Shown in pieces: positions 34,621-43,835 of a DNA stretch of 64,000 nt; positions within the stretch are counted from its first letter, which is position 1, and each line of letters starts with the position of its first letter. The translations under genes were made by a program, and so were the position numbers. The stretch spans positions 930,001-994,000 of the forward strand of contig NZ_JADOTX010000001.1 of assembly GCF_015751765.1 (NCBI RefSeq). Direction: 5' to 3'. This DNA is from Micromonospora ureilytica (lineage in GTDB: Bacteria; Actinomycetota; Actinomycetes; Mycobacteriales; Micromonosporaceae). The notes beneath the pieces are model-generated. The model saw nothing but the letters and a program-made list of their open reading frames with translations, searched no databases and was not told the origin of the DNA.

Positions 34621-36831
34621 TCAGCGGAGGCGGCCGGCGAGGTCACGCACCGTCTCGTCGAACGCCCGATCGGCTTCGCAAGGGCTGTGTCCTTTGATCG
34701 GTGGTGGAAAGATGTCGCCGGCCGGAGCTGTGACGCCGTTCGGGTCGCGAAGCCGTCGGTCCACCGTCGCCTGTTGGTCGGGTGCGGCGGGTGCCCCGTC
34801 GGGTCGTTGCGGCGGAAATACGCGGCCGCCGATGGGGTCGGTGTCTCGCCACAGGTTCACCCACCGCCAGTCGACCCGGTCGGCGATCTCGTGAATCACC
34901 TCGTCGTTGACGTAGGCGGGAAAGAGTCGGGCGTACAACCGTCGAAGGGGCGAGCCGTGGGTCAGCAACGCGACCCGTTCGGCGACCCGTGGCGGCAGTT
35001 GGAGCACCGTCGCGGCGAGCAGGACGGAGCCGTGGCTGTGCCCGGTGAGCACCACCGTGTTGCCGGAGTCGACGAGGTGGGTGATCCGGCAGGTCAGTTC
35101 GGGAACGGCCCGTTCGGCGTAGCAGGGTGGCGCGAACGGGTGCGCGGCTCTGGGCCAGAACGTGCCCAGGTCCCACAGCACGCCCACGTACCGGCGAAAT
35201 CCAGGGGTGCGGTAGGCGAAGATCCCGCCGATGACGAGGCCGACGATGATGGCGGCGATCAGGTAGCTGCCGACACCGATGCCGAAGTCGACGAAGCTGG
35301 CCGGCAGCCCCACGTACCGCTGGATCAGTTCGCCCGGTGGCGTCGGCAGCAGGCCGAGCGCGACCATCGTCATGCCGATTCCGGCAAGGCAGGCGTAGAG
35401 CACCGCGAGCGGCACCAGTCTCTCGGTGAACCGGGCGTGGGCGATGGCCTTGCGCACCTGCCGCAGCCGTGGCGTGGCATCGGCCGGCGCGTCCGGGAAG
35501 TCACGAGCAAGGATTGCCGACGCGGCACGGATCCGTCCCGGTCGTGACGCCAGCGAATCGATGCCAGCGACGACAAGTGTCACCAGCACCGCCAGCGTGA
35601 AGCCGAGGATCACCCAGATGCAGGCGCGCGGAGGGCTGGTGATCAGCGCCTCCGCGGTCGGTGCGCCCCGGTTCAGGACGTCGGACACCCGGTAGGCCAG
35701 TTCGGCGGAGAACGTCAGTGCCAGACTGATCGCCGCGACGGAGGCCGCCAGGGCGCCGAACCCGAGCGAGGGCGCGGCGTCCGACTGTCGGTCCCGGTGC
35801 CAGAACAACACCGCACCCAGGGCAGCCAGCAGCACCGCCTGACCGATGAACAGACCGACGACTGTCAGGTTGTAGCCGGGCAGCCCGTTGCGCTCCGGCC
35901 AGGAGGCGGAACTGGTCAGAACGTGGATCCAGACCAGCACGGTCAGGCCGAGGGTGACCGCGCGCAGCGCGCTGACCAACCGGTCGAGCCGTCCTTCGGT
36001 GGGCGCGGTCAGGGGTGGAGTGCAGAGCAGAACCGCACAGGTGACCAGCAGAAGTCCGGCAACTGTCGTCAGCGCTACGGTGCCGATCGACAAGCCCTGT
36101 GCGGCCCGAGCACCGAGCAGGCTGAGGTCCAGCGTGGCGAACGCCGCCGCGACGTGAATCGAGCGCATTCGACCGACCAGCGGCTCGTTGTCCCACCGGC
36201 CGACGGCGGTGAGCCGGTGCGCCGCAAGAGGCTGGTCGGCCGCGCGGAACACGTGGAAGGGGAGTGCCGGCCGCGCGCTGAGCCCCCACACCAGGCTGAT
36301 GGCCGCAACTGGCGCAAGCGCGAGCACCGCCAGGCGCAGTCCGGCCGGACGGCCCCCGAGCCAGGAGAGCCAACTGCGTCCGGCCAGGCACTCGGGCGAG
36401 GACATGCACTTCCACGCGATCACATCCAGCGCGATGCCCACCATGCTCAGCACGTACATCCCGGTCAGGGTGAGCGCCAACAACCGGCACAGGGCCTTGA
36501 TCACCGGGTCGGAGCCGGCTCCGGCCGGACGCATCCAGATGGCGAGGTTGATCAGCATGAACGGCAACAGGATCACCATCGCCAGCGTTCGCAGCGCGTT
36601 GCCCGCGGGCAGGTTGTTCCAGCGGTAGGCCTCCAGCGTCACTCCATCGGTCTCGCCGCCCTCGTGGTTTCCCGGCCGGACTCGGTAGAAGCCGCCCCGG
36701 TGGTCACCTGCCACCTGCTGCACATCCGGCCGATCCAGCAGGTCCTCCGGCCCAATGGCGGACACCCCGTGCACCCGCAACTGCACGACGCCGTCAGGCC
36801 CAGCGCGCCCGGCCGCCTCTCGCTGATCCAT
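34621..36831 (-). CDS. membrane protein with serine-hydrolase motif
   Basis: 736-residue protein with about ten transmembrane helices and a C-terminal cytosolic or lumenal part carrying an alpha/beta hydrolase nucleophile elbow: VVLTGHSHGSVLL near 600. The N-terminus has a LRVHGVSAIGPEDLLDR segment resembling a lipase/esterase fold start, and the C-terminal region includes WRWVNLWRDTDPIGG. No catalytic Asp or His can be assigned with certainty. I do not recognise a named family; comparable large actinobacterial integral membrane hydrolase-like proteins are uncharacterised. Separate from the flanking genes. Confidence 0.65.
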   Translation of the reverse strand: MDQREAAGRAGPDGVVQLRVHGVSAIGPEDLLDRPDVQQVAGDHRGGFYRVRPGNHEGGETDGVTLEAYRWNNLPAGNALRTLAMVILLPFMLINLAIWMRPAGAGSDPVIKALCRLLALTLTGMYVLSMVGIALDVIAWKCMSSPECLAGRSWLSWLGGRPAGLRLAVLALAPVAAISLVWGLSARPALPFHVFRAADQPLAAHRLTAVGRWDNEPLVGRMRSIHVAAAFATLDLSLLGARAAQGLSIGTVALTTVAGLLLVTCAVLLCTPPLTAPTEGRLDRLVSALRAVTLGLTVLVWIHVLTSSASWPERNGLPGYNLTVVGLFIGQAVLLAALGAVLFWHRDRQSDAAPSLGFGALAASVAAISLALTFSAELAYRVSDVLNRGAPTAEALITSPPRACIWVILGFTLAVLVTLVVAGIDSLASRPGRIRAASAILARDFPDAPADATPRLRQVRKAIAHARFTERLVPLAVLYACLAGIGMTMVALGLLPTPPGELIQRYVGLPASFVDFGIGVGSYLIAAIIVGLVIGGIFAYRTPGFRRYVGVLWDLGTFWPRAAHPFAPPCYAERAVPELTCRITHLVDSGNTVVLTGHSHGSVLLAATVLQLPPRVAERVALLTHGSPLRRLYARLFPAYVNDEVIHEIADRVDWRWVNLWRDTDPIGGRVFPPQRPDGAPAAPDQQATVDRRLRDPNGVTAPAGDIFPPPIKGHSPCEADRAFDETVRDLAGRLR

Positions 36832-37068
36832 CCGGTACCGGCCCCCCGGCGTGTACGCGGCTCACACCGACCCGCTCGGCTGATCCGACGGCGCCAGCGT
36901 GGCGCAGCGGGCGTACCCCAAGAAGGGAGAAACAACCGTGAGCTGCGGGTGGTGGGTGGGCCCGCGAAGGTTGTCTGGTCCGGGGGCATTCTTCGGGTAT
37001 CGACTCGACGATCTGCCCGGCGTGGTACCAATACCCGGATAGGCGAAGCCGGCAGAGATGGGCAGCCC
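36832..37068. other. divergent intergenic region
   Basis: 237 nt between the membrane hydrolase gene and LtrA, presumably holding both promoters. No clear hairpin or operator repeat was found. Confidence 0.35.
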
Positions 37069-38265
37069 ATGTCGACAAGGGCAGCAGCGCTACTTCGAAA
37101 GCCGGGGCAACCGCAGCGACCCAGCCTTCTGGAACTCTTCTTCGACCTGGTGTTCGTCTTTGCTCTCAATCGGGTCTCACAGCGGCTGGTCGAGGAGCTC
37201 ACCGAGCGGCGGATCGTTTTCGTCGAGGCGGGGGAGACGCTGCTGTTGCTGCTGGCCTTCATGGTGCTGTGGTTCGTCACGGCGTGGGTCACCGACCTCT
37301 ACGATCCGCAGAGGCCCCAACTGCAGTTGCTGGTCTACACGGCCATGCTCGGCGCGCTGGTGATGGCGGTCGCCGTGCCGCAAGCATTCGGTGACAGAGG
37401 TCTGGCCTTTGCCGGCGCGTACGTCGCCGTCCACATCATTCGTGGGCTGATCATCGTGCCGATCCTGCGCGGCCACGAAGCGCAGCGCCGAGCGGCTGGG
37501 GTGTTCTTCTGGTTCAGCTTGTCAGCCGTGCCGTGGATCGCCGGAGCGGTCGTGACGGATCTGGCCCGCGGGCTGTTGTGGACGCTCGCGATCGCCATCG
37601 ACTGCGCGGCACTGCTGCTGTTCTATCCCGCGCCGTGGTCCCGCCCCACCCAACAGCAGTGGCCCGTTCTGGCCGAATATCTGTCCGAGCGCTACCGACA
37701 ATTCTTCATCATCGCCCTCGGTGAACTGATTCTGACGACCGGCTCGGCCTACAGCGACACTTCCTTTCGGCACGTTGGCCCCGCGACTGCCTTCGCTGTC
37801 GCATTCGTCACCACGGTGCTGCTGTTTCGCGTCTACCTCTTCCGGGCGGGCCAACTGTTGCCCGAGGCGATCAGAGCCGCTGCTGAGCCCCCGCACCTCA
37901 TCCGGGAGGCTTTCCTCGCGCACGTACTCATGGTCGTGGGGATCGTCGCCGTCGCCGTCGGGTACGAAATCGTGATCGTACATCCGTTCGGGCACACCAA
38001 CACGGCGTGGATTGTCGTCGTCCTCGGCGGACCAATGCTGTTCCTGATCGGGCGGGCCCTGGTGGAACATGCCGTATTCGACCGGGTGTCCCACTCTCGG
38101 GTCATCGGCGCTCTGACGCTCGCCGGCGCCTCGCCGTTCATGATCCTTCTGCCGCCGCTGGCCGTGGCCGTCACCGCCGTCGTGGTCCTCGGCGGCATCG
38201 CCGCTTCCGACGCCGTCCATGCCAGGGGAAAACCGCCCGAACGGCCGCACCCGCCCAATTCCTAG
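37069..38265 (+). CDS. low temperature requirement protein A family
   Basis: 398-residue membrane protein of the LtrA family (Listeria low-temperature-requirement protein). About twelve hydrophobic segments are visible, and the family signature LLELFFDLVFVFALNRVSQ occurs at residues 19-37. Function is unresolved in bacteria. The ATG at 37069 is taken because the family sequence begins shortly after. It is divergent from the membrane hydrolase and converges on the GPP34 gene, with the stop codons overlapping by 4 nt (38262-38265). Confidence 0.85.
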   Translation: MSTRAAALLRKPGQPQRPSLLELFFDLVFVFALNRVSQRLVEELTERRIVFVEAGETLLLLLAFMVLWFVTAWVTDLYDPQRPQLQLLVYTAMLGALVMAVAVPQAFGDRGLAFAGAYVAVHIIRGLIIVPILRGHEAQRRAAGVFFWFSLSAVPWIAGAVVTDLARGLLWTLAIAIDCAALLLFYPAPWSRPTQQQWPVLAEYLSERYRQFFIIALGELILTTGSAYSDTSFRHVGPATAFAVAFVTTVLLFRVYLFRAGQLLPEAIRAAAEPPHLIREAFLAHVLMVVGIVAVAVGYEIVIVHPFGHTNTAWIVVVLGGPMLFLIGRALVEHAVFDRVSHSRVIGALTLAGASPFMILLPPLAVAVTAVVVLGGIAASDAVHARGKPPERPHPPNS

Positions 38266-38942
38266 CTTCGAGGAAGCACGGTGATGGCCACGATGGCGCT
38301 GTTGACGACGGTGGCCGTCACGGTGCGGGTCACGGCTGCCGCCGCGGCGTCGGCACCCCAGTCGCCCCGTTCGAGTTCCTTGGCTCGCTTGATCACCTCT
38401 GACGTCCACGGGATCTCGTTGTGGAACTGCGGGAGCGTCCCGCTCGCCGAGAGCAGCGCCGCGAGCGCGGCGACACGGGCTTGTGGCTCCGCGCCGTCCA
38501 CGAGGACCCGCCGAACGTCGGCGAGCAGGCGGGACCGTCGTTCGGTTCTGCCGTCCCGCAGGGCCGTCGTCCGGAACAGGCCGAGCACCTTACGGGGCTC
38601 CTGAACGATGTCGCCTCGCGCGATGAGCCGCTCCAACACCGGCTTGCGCAGGGCGGGACCGACCGCGGCCAGCGCCGTCTGCACCCCCCGCGGTTTCTCC
38701 GCGAGGTAGTCCCACGCCGGGCGTAGAAGGCCATCCGACGGTGGGTGACCCGCCACGCTTTTGAGCCGCCCCCGGTCCGCCGTGGTCAGGTGATCGCCGA
38801 GGGCGAGGTCCGCGAGAACGGCTCCGCCGAGGACGTAGAAGAGGGTGCCCTCTCCCGCGATGGTCCCGGACCTGGGTTGGAACAGCAGCAGTAGGAGATC
38901 TTCCACCAGGGTCGGGGCGTCCGACCGGGGTTCGATGGTCAT
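38262..38942 (-). CDS. GPP34/Golgi phosphoprotein 3-like protein
   Basis: 226-residue GPP34-family protein. The N-terminal segment TLVEDLLLLLFQPRSGTI and the LGGAVLADLAL block followed by a helical repeat are characteristic. Eukaryotic relatives bind phosphoinositides; actinobacterial roles are not established. ATGA overlap with the upstream ABC permease (38939-38942) makes it part of the same minus-strand operon as the exporter. Confidence 0.85.
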   Translation of the reverse strand: MTIEPRSDAPTLVEDLLLLLFQPRSGTIAGEGTLFYVLGGAVLADLALGDHLTTADRGRLKSVAGHPPSDGLLRPAWDYLAEKPRGVQTALAAVGPALRKPVLERLIARGDIVQEPRKVLGLFRTTALRDGRTERRSRLLADVRRVLVDGAEPQARVAALAALLSASGTLPQFHNEIPWTSEVIKRAKELERGDWGADAAAAAVTRTVTATVVNSAIVAITVLPRS

Positions 38943-39688
38943 CGGCGGGGCTCCCAGCGGAAGAGTCGAGTGGCGAGGGCGACGGCGATGACGACCCAGC
39001 CGAGCGTGGGCGCGAGCAGGAGCAGGGAGTCGGTTACGGCGACGCCGCCGTTCCAGGCGTTCATGGTCAGTTCGGTGGCCGCGCCGCCGGGCAGCAGCCG
39101 CTTGAGCCAGGCGAGGTTCTCGGTGCCGGAGATGCCCACCCAGGTGGTCACGGCGATCACCCCGAGTGTGACGGGCAGGGTGGTGACCTGGGCGTGTTCG
39201 GGGGAGTTCGTCAGCCCGGCGGTGGCCAGCGCGAGGCCGATCAGCATGGCCAGGGCCGCGATGGTCGCCACCACGAGCAGGGCGACGTTCGCCGGTCCGC
39301 CGGCGACCACGGCCAGGGCGGTCAGGATCGCGGTCACCTGCACCACGGCGAGCACGACCACGGGCAGCAGCAGGCCGGCGAGGATGCTCGTGTCGCTTGC
39401 GGCGGTGGAGCGCAGCCGCTTGAGGAAGAGATTCTGCCGCCGGGAGGCCAGGGTGGTGACGGCGGTGGCGTAGAGCCCGAACGCGGCGATCGTGAACATG
39501 ACGATCGCGGCGATGTAGCCGAGGCTCCCGATGTCCGCGAAGGTCTCGTGCTGACGGACGAAGTACGCGCTGACGACTACCGGGATGATGAGGCTGGTGA
39601 TCAGCACCAGTCGGTTGCGGAAGAGTTGGATCAGTTCGCTAGACGCGATGGACAACACGGTGAGGCTCCTCGCGGAAGATCGAATCAA
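38939..39688 (-). CDS. ABC-2 type exporter permease (TTG start)
   Basis: 249-residue permease with about six transmembrane helices. The start is TTG at 39688, overlapping the ATPase stop as TTGA, and the ATGA at 38939 overlaps the next gene, so the operon is tightly coupled: ATPase, permease, GPP34. Sequence such as LTMNAWNGGVAVTDSLLLLA is typical of daunorubicin-type permeases, but no substrate can be named. Confidence 0.85.
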   Translation of the reverse strand: MIRSSARSLTVLSIASSELIQLFRNRLVLITSLIIPVVVSAYFVRQHETFADIGSLGYIAAIVMFTIAAFGLYATAVTTLASRRQNLFLKRLRSTAASDTSILAGLLLPVVVLAVVQVTAILTALAVVAGGPANVALLVVATIAALAMLIGLALATAGLTNSPEHAQVTTLPVTLGVIAVTTWVGISGTENLAWLKRLLPGGAATELTMNAWNGGVAVTDSLLLLAPTLGWVVIAVALATRLFRWEPRR

Positions 39689-40566
39689 CTGTTGATGGCG
39701 CGGAAGACGTCGTCGAGCCGGGTCGGCCCTGCCGCCAGGTCTCGCAGCTCCACGGCGTGGTCCTGTGCCCAGCCGAGCAGGAGGTGCAGGTCCTTCTGCA
39801 GCTCGAAGGTCTCGACCATGACCTTCCCGTCCGCGTCGACGGCGGCCCGCACCGGCAGCGTCGGCGCCGATGCCGGGAGGGAGAAGCGGATGACCGCGGG
39901 CAGGGTGCGGGTCAGCTCGGAGACGGTGCCCTCCCGGTGGAAGGCGCCCTCGTGCATCAGCCCGATCCGGTCCGCGCGCTGTTGTGCCTCCTCCAGGTAG
40001 TGGGTGGTGAGCACGATGGTCGCGCCGTTCTCCCGGAGCCGGTCCACCGTCGCCCAGACGGCATCGCGGGACTGAATGTCGAGGCCGGTGGTCGGCTCGT
40101 CCAGGAAGATCAGTTCCGGGGTGCCGTAGACCGCTGTGGCGAAGTCCAGCCGTCGCTTCTCCCCGCCGGACAGCTGCGACACCTTGCGGCCGGCCCGGCC
40201 GGTGAGGTCGACCAGGTCGAGCACCCGGCCGACGTCGTCGGTGCGTCGGGTGAGCCGACCGACCAGACCGACGGACTCACGGACGGTGAGGTCCGGGGAG
40301 AATCCACTCTCCTGGAGCATGACGCCCATTCGGGGACGTACCGCCCGCCGGTCGTCGGGGCCGTGCCCGAAGACGCGTACGGTGCCCGAGGTTGGCTTCC
40401 GGTGTCCCTCGACAACCTCCAGGGTCGAGGTCTTCCCGGCCCCGTTGGTGCCCAGCAGTGCGTAGAGCTCCCCGGGCCGTACCTCGAAGGAGAGGTCCTT
40501 CACGGCGTGGAAGTCGCCGTAGGTGAGGTTCAGCCGTTCGACTTCGATGACGGGTGTGGTGGACAT
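39685..40566 (-). CDS. ABC exporter ATP-binding protein (DrrA-like)
   Basis: 293-residue ATPase: Walker A GTNGAGKTST, signature LSGGEKRRLDF, Walker B LIFLDEPTTGLD, H-loop TTHYLEE, with a C-terminal domain. Start set at ATG 40566 (MSTTPVIEVERLNL); 15 extra residues are possible upstream but not family-like. It resembles drug-resistance (DrrA-like) ATPases. Divergent from a sensor kinase/response regulator pair, so that system probably controls this exporter via the inverted repeat at 40600-40641. Confidence 0.92.
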   Translation of the reverse strand: MSTTPVIEVERLNLTYGDFHAVKDLSFEVRPGELYALLGTNGAGKTSTLEVVEGHRKPTSGTVRVFGHGPDDRRAVRPRMGVMLQESGFSPDLTVRESVGLVGRLTRRTDDVGRVLDLVDLTGRAGRKVSQLSGGEKRRLDFATAVYGTPELIFLDEPTTGLDIQSRDAVWATVDRLRENGATIVLTTHYLEEAQQRADRIGLMHEGAFHREGTVSELTRTLPAVIRFSLPASAPTLPVRAAVDADGKVMVETFELQKDLHLLLGWAQDHAVELRDLAAGPTRLDDVFRAINS

Positions 40567-40599
40567 GCACCCATGACAGCGCGGGCGCGGCCGACCCGT

Positions 40600-40641
40600 C
40601 AGTGGCACCACGTCATCACCGCATGTGACGTGGTGTCACTG
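40600..40641. promoter_or_regulatory. 16-bp inverted repeat in divergent intergenic region
   Basis: Arms CAGTGGCACCACGTCA (40600-40615) and TGACGTGGTGTCACTG (40626-40641) pair with one mismatch over a 10-nt centre. It lies 34 nt upstream of the ATPase start on one side and 30 nt upstream of the kinase start on the other. Best guess: binding site for the response regulator at 41813. It could also be a bidirectional hairpin, but its position fits an operator. Confidence 0.6.
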
Positions 40642-40670
40642 GTCAGGCCCCCTGGCTGCCGGATACTGGG

Positions 40671-41816
40671 GTGGTGACCGCGAGATCGCCGCGCTTCACC
40701 GAGTCGACGCAGGGAAGGCTGCGCCGGCTCAACCTCGCCACGTCACTGCCGCCGGTGGTGTTCGCCGCTGTGGTCCTGCTCTGGACCGACGCGCGTACCT
40801 GGTGGCACATTGTCGTCCTGGCGCCGGGGGCCGTGGCGGCCGTGGTGGCCTTCGAACGGTGGACGGCCAACGACCTCGCCAGGGTCGCGCTGCCCTGCCT
40901 GGTCGTAGCGGCAGCGGTCTGGCCGCTCGGGGTCCTGGTGACCGGCAGCCCCAACGCCTACTGGGGTGTCTGCGCCGTAGGTTCGCTTTCCCTGCGCGAA
41001 GTGCGACGGCATCGAGCCCTGACAATGGCTGGGCTGTTCACCTATGTCGCCGCCGTCGGCGCGGCGCGGTTGCTGGTGCAGCGGGACGACATCGGTCACG
41101 TCCTGCTCACCTACGTCCTCATCCCGACCGTCCTCACCATCGTCGTGACGGTCTTCACAGTGGTGGGCGAGCGGTTCTACGACCTCATCCGGGAGCTCGA
41201 ACAGACCCGGGAACGCGAGGCGGAGTTGGCCGTGGTCCGGGAGCGCGTGCGGTTCGCCAGCGACCTGCACGACATCCAGGGCCACACCCTGCACGTGGTC
41301 AAGCTGAAGATCGCCCTGGCCCAGCGACTGCTGCTCCGCGACACCACTCGGGCAGAGAAGGAGCTACGGGAGACGTACGCGCTGGTCAGCGACACCATCG
41401 CGCAGACCAAGGAACTCGCCTACGCGCAACGGCGCCTCAACCTGACCGCGGAGATCGAGAACGCGAAGAACCTGTTCGAGGCCGCCGGCATCCGGGTCCG
41501 GGTGACGCGGGAGGCCGAGGTCGATGCCCGCGCCAGCGAACTGCTCGGGCAGGTGCTGCGGGAAACGACCACCAACATCCTGCGGCACGCACAGGCCACC
41601 CACGTGCAGATCACGCTCAACGGGTCGGGCATCACCATCGTCAACGACGGGGTGACCGCCACCTCACCCCCGGAGTTGCGAGGGCTGGCGGCACTCCGGC
41701 AACGGGTGGCGGGCGACGGAGGTGAGCTGACCGTGGAACAGCAGCAGGGACGCTTTCGGACGGCGGCGACGTTCCCGGCCGTGCGTGCCGGCACGGAGCG
41801 GGGAGACCGCCGATGA
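40671..41816 (+). CDS. NarL-family sensor histidine kinase (DesK-like)
   Basis: 381-residue kinase with about six transmembrane helices (25-160), a coiled-coil linker ELEQTREREAELAVVRERV, the DHp His in SDLHDIQGHTLHVVK, and HATPase boxes RETTTNILRHA and ITIVNDG. This H-box form (DLHDIQGH) is typical of DesK-like kinases that sense membrane state. GTG at 40671 or 40674 is the start; a GATACT -10-like element at 40662 suggests a very short leader. Overlaps its response regulator by ATGA. Confidence 0.9.
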   Translation: MVTARSPRFTESTQGRLRRLNLATSLPPVVFAAVVLLWTDARTWWHIVVLAPGAVAAVVAFERWTANDLARVALPCLVVAAAVWPLGVLVTGSPNAYWGVCAVGSLSLREVRRHRALTMAGLFTYVAAVGAARLLVQRDDIGHVLLTYVLIPTVLTIVVTVFTVVGERFYDLIRELEQTREREAELAVVRERVRFASDLHDIQGHTLHVVKLKIALAQRLLLRDTTRAEKELRETYALVSDTIAQTKELAYAQRRLNLTAEIENAKNLFEAAGIRVRVTREAEVDARASELLGQVLRETTTNILRHAQATHVQITLNGSGITIVNDGVTATSPPELRGLAALRQRVAGDGGELTVEQQQGRFRTAATFPAVRAGTERGDRR

Positions 41817-42415
41817 CCACCATCGTGCTCGCCGACGACGAGGCGCTGCTGCGTACGGCCCTGGCCGCGCTGCTGCCGATGGAGGGCGACATCACCGTCG
41901 TCGCCGAGGCGCAGGACGGCCAGACGGCGATCGCCGCCACCCTGCGGCACCGGCCCGATGTGCTGGTCATCGACCTGGAGATGCCGGGCGTGGACGGCCT
42001 GGGCGCGGTCGCCGAGATCCGCCGCGAGCGGCCGGAGCAGGTGATCCTCATGCTGACCCGGCACGCCCGCCCCGGCGTGCTGCGCAAGGCGCTGAAGCTC
42101 GGCGTCCAGGGCTTCGTCAGCAAGTCCGCCGAGCCGGCCCACATCACCTCGGTCATCGCCACCCTGCACGACGGAAAACGCTGGATCGACCCGGACGTGT
42201 CCGCGCTCGCCGTCACCGAGGACAACCCCCTCACCGACCGGGAAGCCGACGTCCTGCGGGTCACCGGCGAGGGCTACTCGGTCACCGACATCGCCGCTCG
42301 GCTCCACCTGGCCCCGGGCACCGTCCGCAACTACCTCTCCAACGCCATGCGCAAGACCCAGACCCGGACCCGCCACGAAGCGGCCCGCTACGCCCGCGAA
42401 CACGACTGGCTGTAG
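41813..42415 (+). CDS. LuxR-type response regulator (DesR-like)
   Basis: 200-residue response regulator: ADDEALL acidic pair, phospho-acceptor in VLVIDLEMPGVDG, Lys in FVSKSAEPA, LuxR HTH LTDREADVLRVTGEGYSVTD and TVRNYLSNAMRKTQTRTRHE. It partners the kinase upstream. The inverted repeat at 40600-40641 is its probable binding site, governing the divergent ABC exporter. Confidence 0.92.
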   Translation: MTTIVLADDEALLRTALAALLPMEGDITVVAEAQDGQTAIAATLRHRPDVLVIDLEMPGVDGLGAVAEIRRERPEQVILMLTRHARPGVLRKALKLGVQGFVSKSAEPAHITSVIATLHDGKRWIDPDVSALAVTEDNPLTDREADVLRVTGEGYSVTDIAARLHLAPGTVRNYLSNAMRKTQTRTRHEAARYAREHDWL

Positions 42416-42484
42416 AGGCGCTGACGAGCGGCGGATGCCCGATCGTGTCGGACCAGACCCAGGAATCCTTGTCGTTCCAGGGGA

Positions 42485-43147
42485 CTACTGGATGATTTCG
42501 ATGAGGCCGGTGAGGTCGGGAATCTCGTATTCGACGGGCGAATCGTCCGGCAGGGTATGCCCGCGGTGGTTGATCCACGCCGCCCGGATGCCGGCCGCGT
42601 GTGCCCCGTGCACGTCGGCGGTGGTCGAGTCGCCCACGTGCAGCACCTCGTCCGCACCCAGGTCCAGGGCGGCGAGCGCCCGGGCAAACATGGCCCGGTC
42701 CGGTTTGTAGGCGCGGACGTCCTCGCTGGTCACTACGGCGGTGAAGGCCAGGCCATGATGTGCCATAGCCGCGTCCAGGTCGGCGCGGTCGACGTCGGAC
42801 ACCACGCAGATGGGCACCGTGACCCGGGAGAGGAACTCCCGGGTACCTGGACGCAACGGCGGCGACTGCCAGTACGTGAACTGCGCCGTGCACAGGTTGG
42901 CCGCGTCACCGGGGCAGCCCACCTCAGCCATTACCGTGGCCAGGCTGCGCATCGCGCAGTCTCGTAGCGTCCGGAACTGCGGGCCGGCGGCGACCGCCTC
43001 GTACTGCCGCGCCCAGGCATCCATGACGTCGCCTCCAGAGACGGATGTCGAGGCGCCGGCGGCTACCTGTTCAGCTATCGCCTGCATGATCGCGTCGTCG
43101 TCTTCGACCACCGTGCCGTAGAAGTCCAGCAGCAGTCCCTTGATCAC
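42485..43147 (-). CDS. HAD-superfamily hydrolase
   Basis: 220-residue HAD hydrolase. Motif I reads LLLDFYGTVVE, in which the second Asp of the usual DxDGT is Tyr, as in haloacid-dehalogenase-type members that do not use an acid/base Asp. Motif II is VVSDVDR, motif III includes KPD in VRAYKPDRAMF, and motif IV is LHVGDSTTADV. It starts at GTG 43147. A phosphatase or dehalogenase-type activity is possible; no substrate can be named. It stands alone, convergent with the response regulator. Confidence 0.88.
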   Translation of the reverse strand: MIKGLLLDFYGTVVEDDDAIMQAIAEQVAAGASTSVSGGDVMDAWARQYEAVAAGPQFRTLRDCAMRSLATVMAEVGCPGDAANLCTAQFTYWQSPPLRPGTREFLSRVTVPICVVSDVDRADLDAAMAHHGLAFTAVVTSEDVRAYKPDRAMFARALAALDLGADEVLHVGDSTTADVHGAHAAGIRAAWINHRGHTLPDDSPVEYEIPDLTGLIEIIQ

Positions 43148-43190
43148 GTTCGCAGCGTAGTCGTCGCCGCAGCCGGAGGGGTTCGCGAGG

Positions 43191-43835
43191 TCAGTGGCTG
43201 CTGGTGGCGAGCCGGATCCCGAATCCGGTAATCACGGTCCCGGTGACGCGGTCCAACAGCCGGCGAGCCGTGGGACGTTGCAACACCGTGCGCAGCCGAC
43301 GTGCCAGGACGACCAGCACGGCCGACCAGGCAGTGCCCAAAAGGATATGCACGCAGGCAAGGAGCACACCGAAGGCAAACGGGGAAGCGCCGGAGGGGAT
43401 GAACTGTGGTAGGAGCGCGACGTAGAACACGCCCATCTTCGGGTTCAGCAGGTTTGTCAGTGCGCCGCGACGCCACCCTGGGTAGAAGCCGTCGCCGGCC
43501 GTCGCGGGCTCGTCGAGCGGTTGGTTCGATTTGTCTGGCCGACGGTGGCGGGTGGCCCACAGCATGCTCAGGCCCATCCCGATCAGATAGCAGGCGCCGG
43601 CCCATCGCAGCACCTCGTAGGCCAGGTGCGAAGCCGTCAGCAACACGGTGACACCAGCGGAGGTGAGCGCACCCCAGGCCAGGGTTCCAGTTTGGATGCC
43701 GAGAACGACTCCCCAGGCACGGCGGGTTTCTCCGACGGCTGCGGTGCGCAGGATGAGGGCGGTGTCCATCCCGGGAGTCATGGTGAGCAGCCCCACGACG
43801 ATGACAAAAGACCACAGAGCGCTGAGGGCTGTCAC
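43191..43835 (-). CDS. LysE family transporter
   Basis: 214-residue LysE-type exporter with six hydrophobic helices. Family motifs are MTPGMDTALILRTA at the N-terminus and GALTNLLNPKMGVFYVALLPQF. GTG at 43835 is preferred because the family begins MTALSALWSF; a TTG nine nt upstream would add three residues. Likely exports basic or neutral amino acids or their derivatives. It runs in the direction of the HAD gene with a 43-nt gap, so the two may be one transcript. Confidence 0.88.
   Translation of the reverse strand: MTALSALWSFVIVVGLLTMTPGMDTALILRTAAVGETRRAWGVVLGIQTGTLAWGALTSAGVTVLLTASHLAYEVLRWAGACYLIGMGLSMLWATRHRRPDKSNQPLDEPATAGDGFYPGWRRGALTNLLNPKMGVFYVALLPQFIPSGASPFAFGVLLACVHILLGTAWSAVLVVLARRLRTVLQRPTARRLLDRVTGTVITGFGIRLATSSH

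Noticed and set aside
35797..37068. Plus-strand frame upstream of LtrA across the membrane hydrolase gene
   Set aside because: Low-complexity Arg/Gln-rich translation; the LtrA signature begins after the ATG at 37069, so the extension is not part of the gene.
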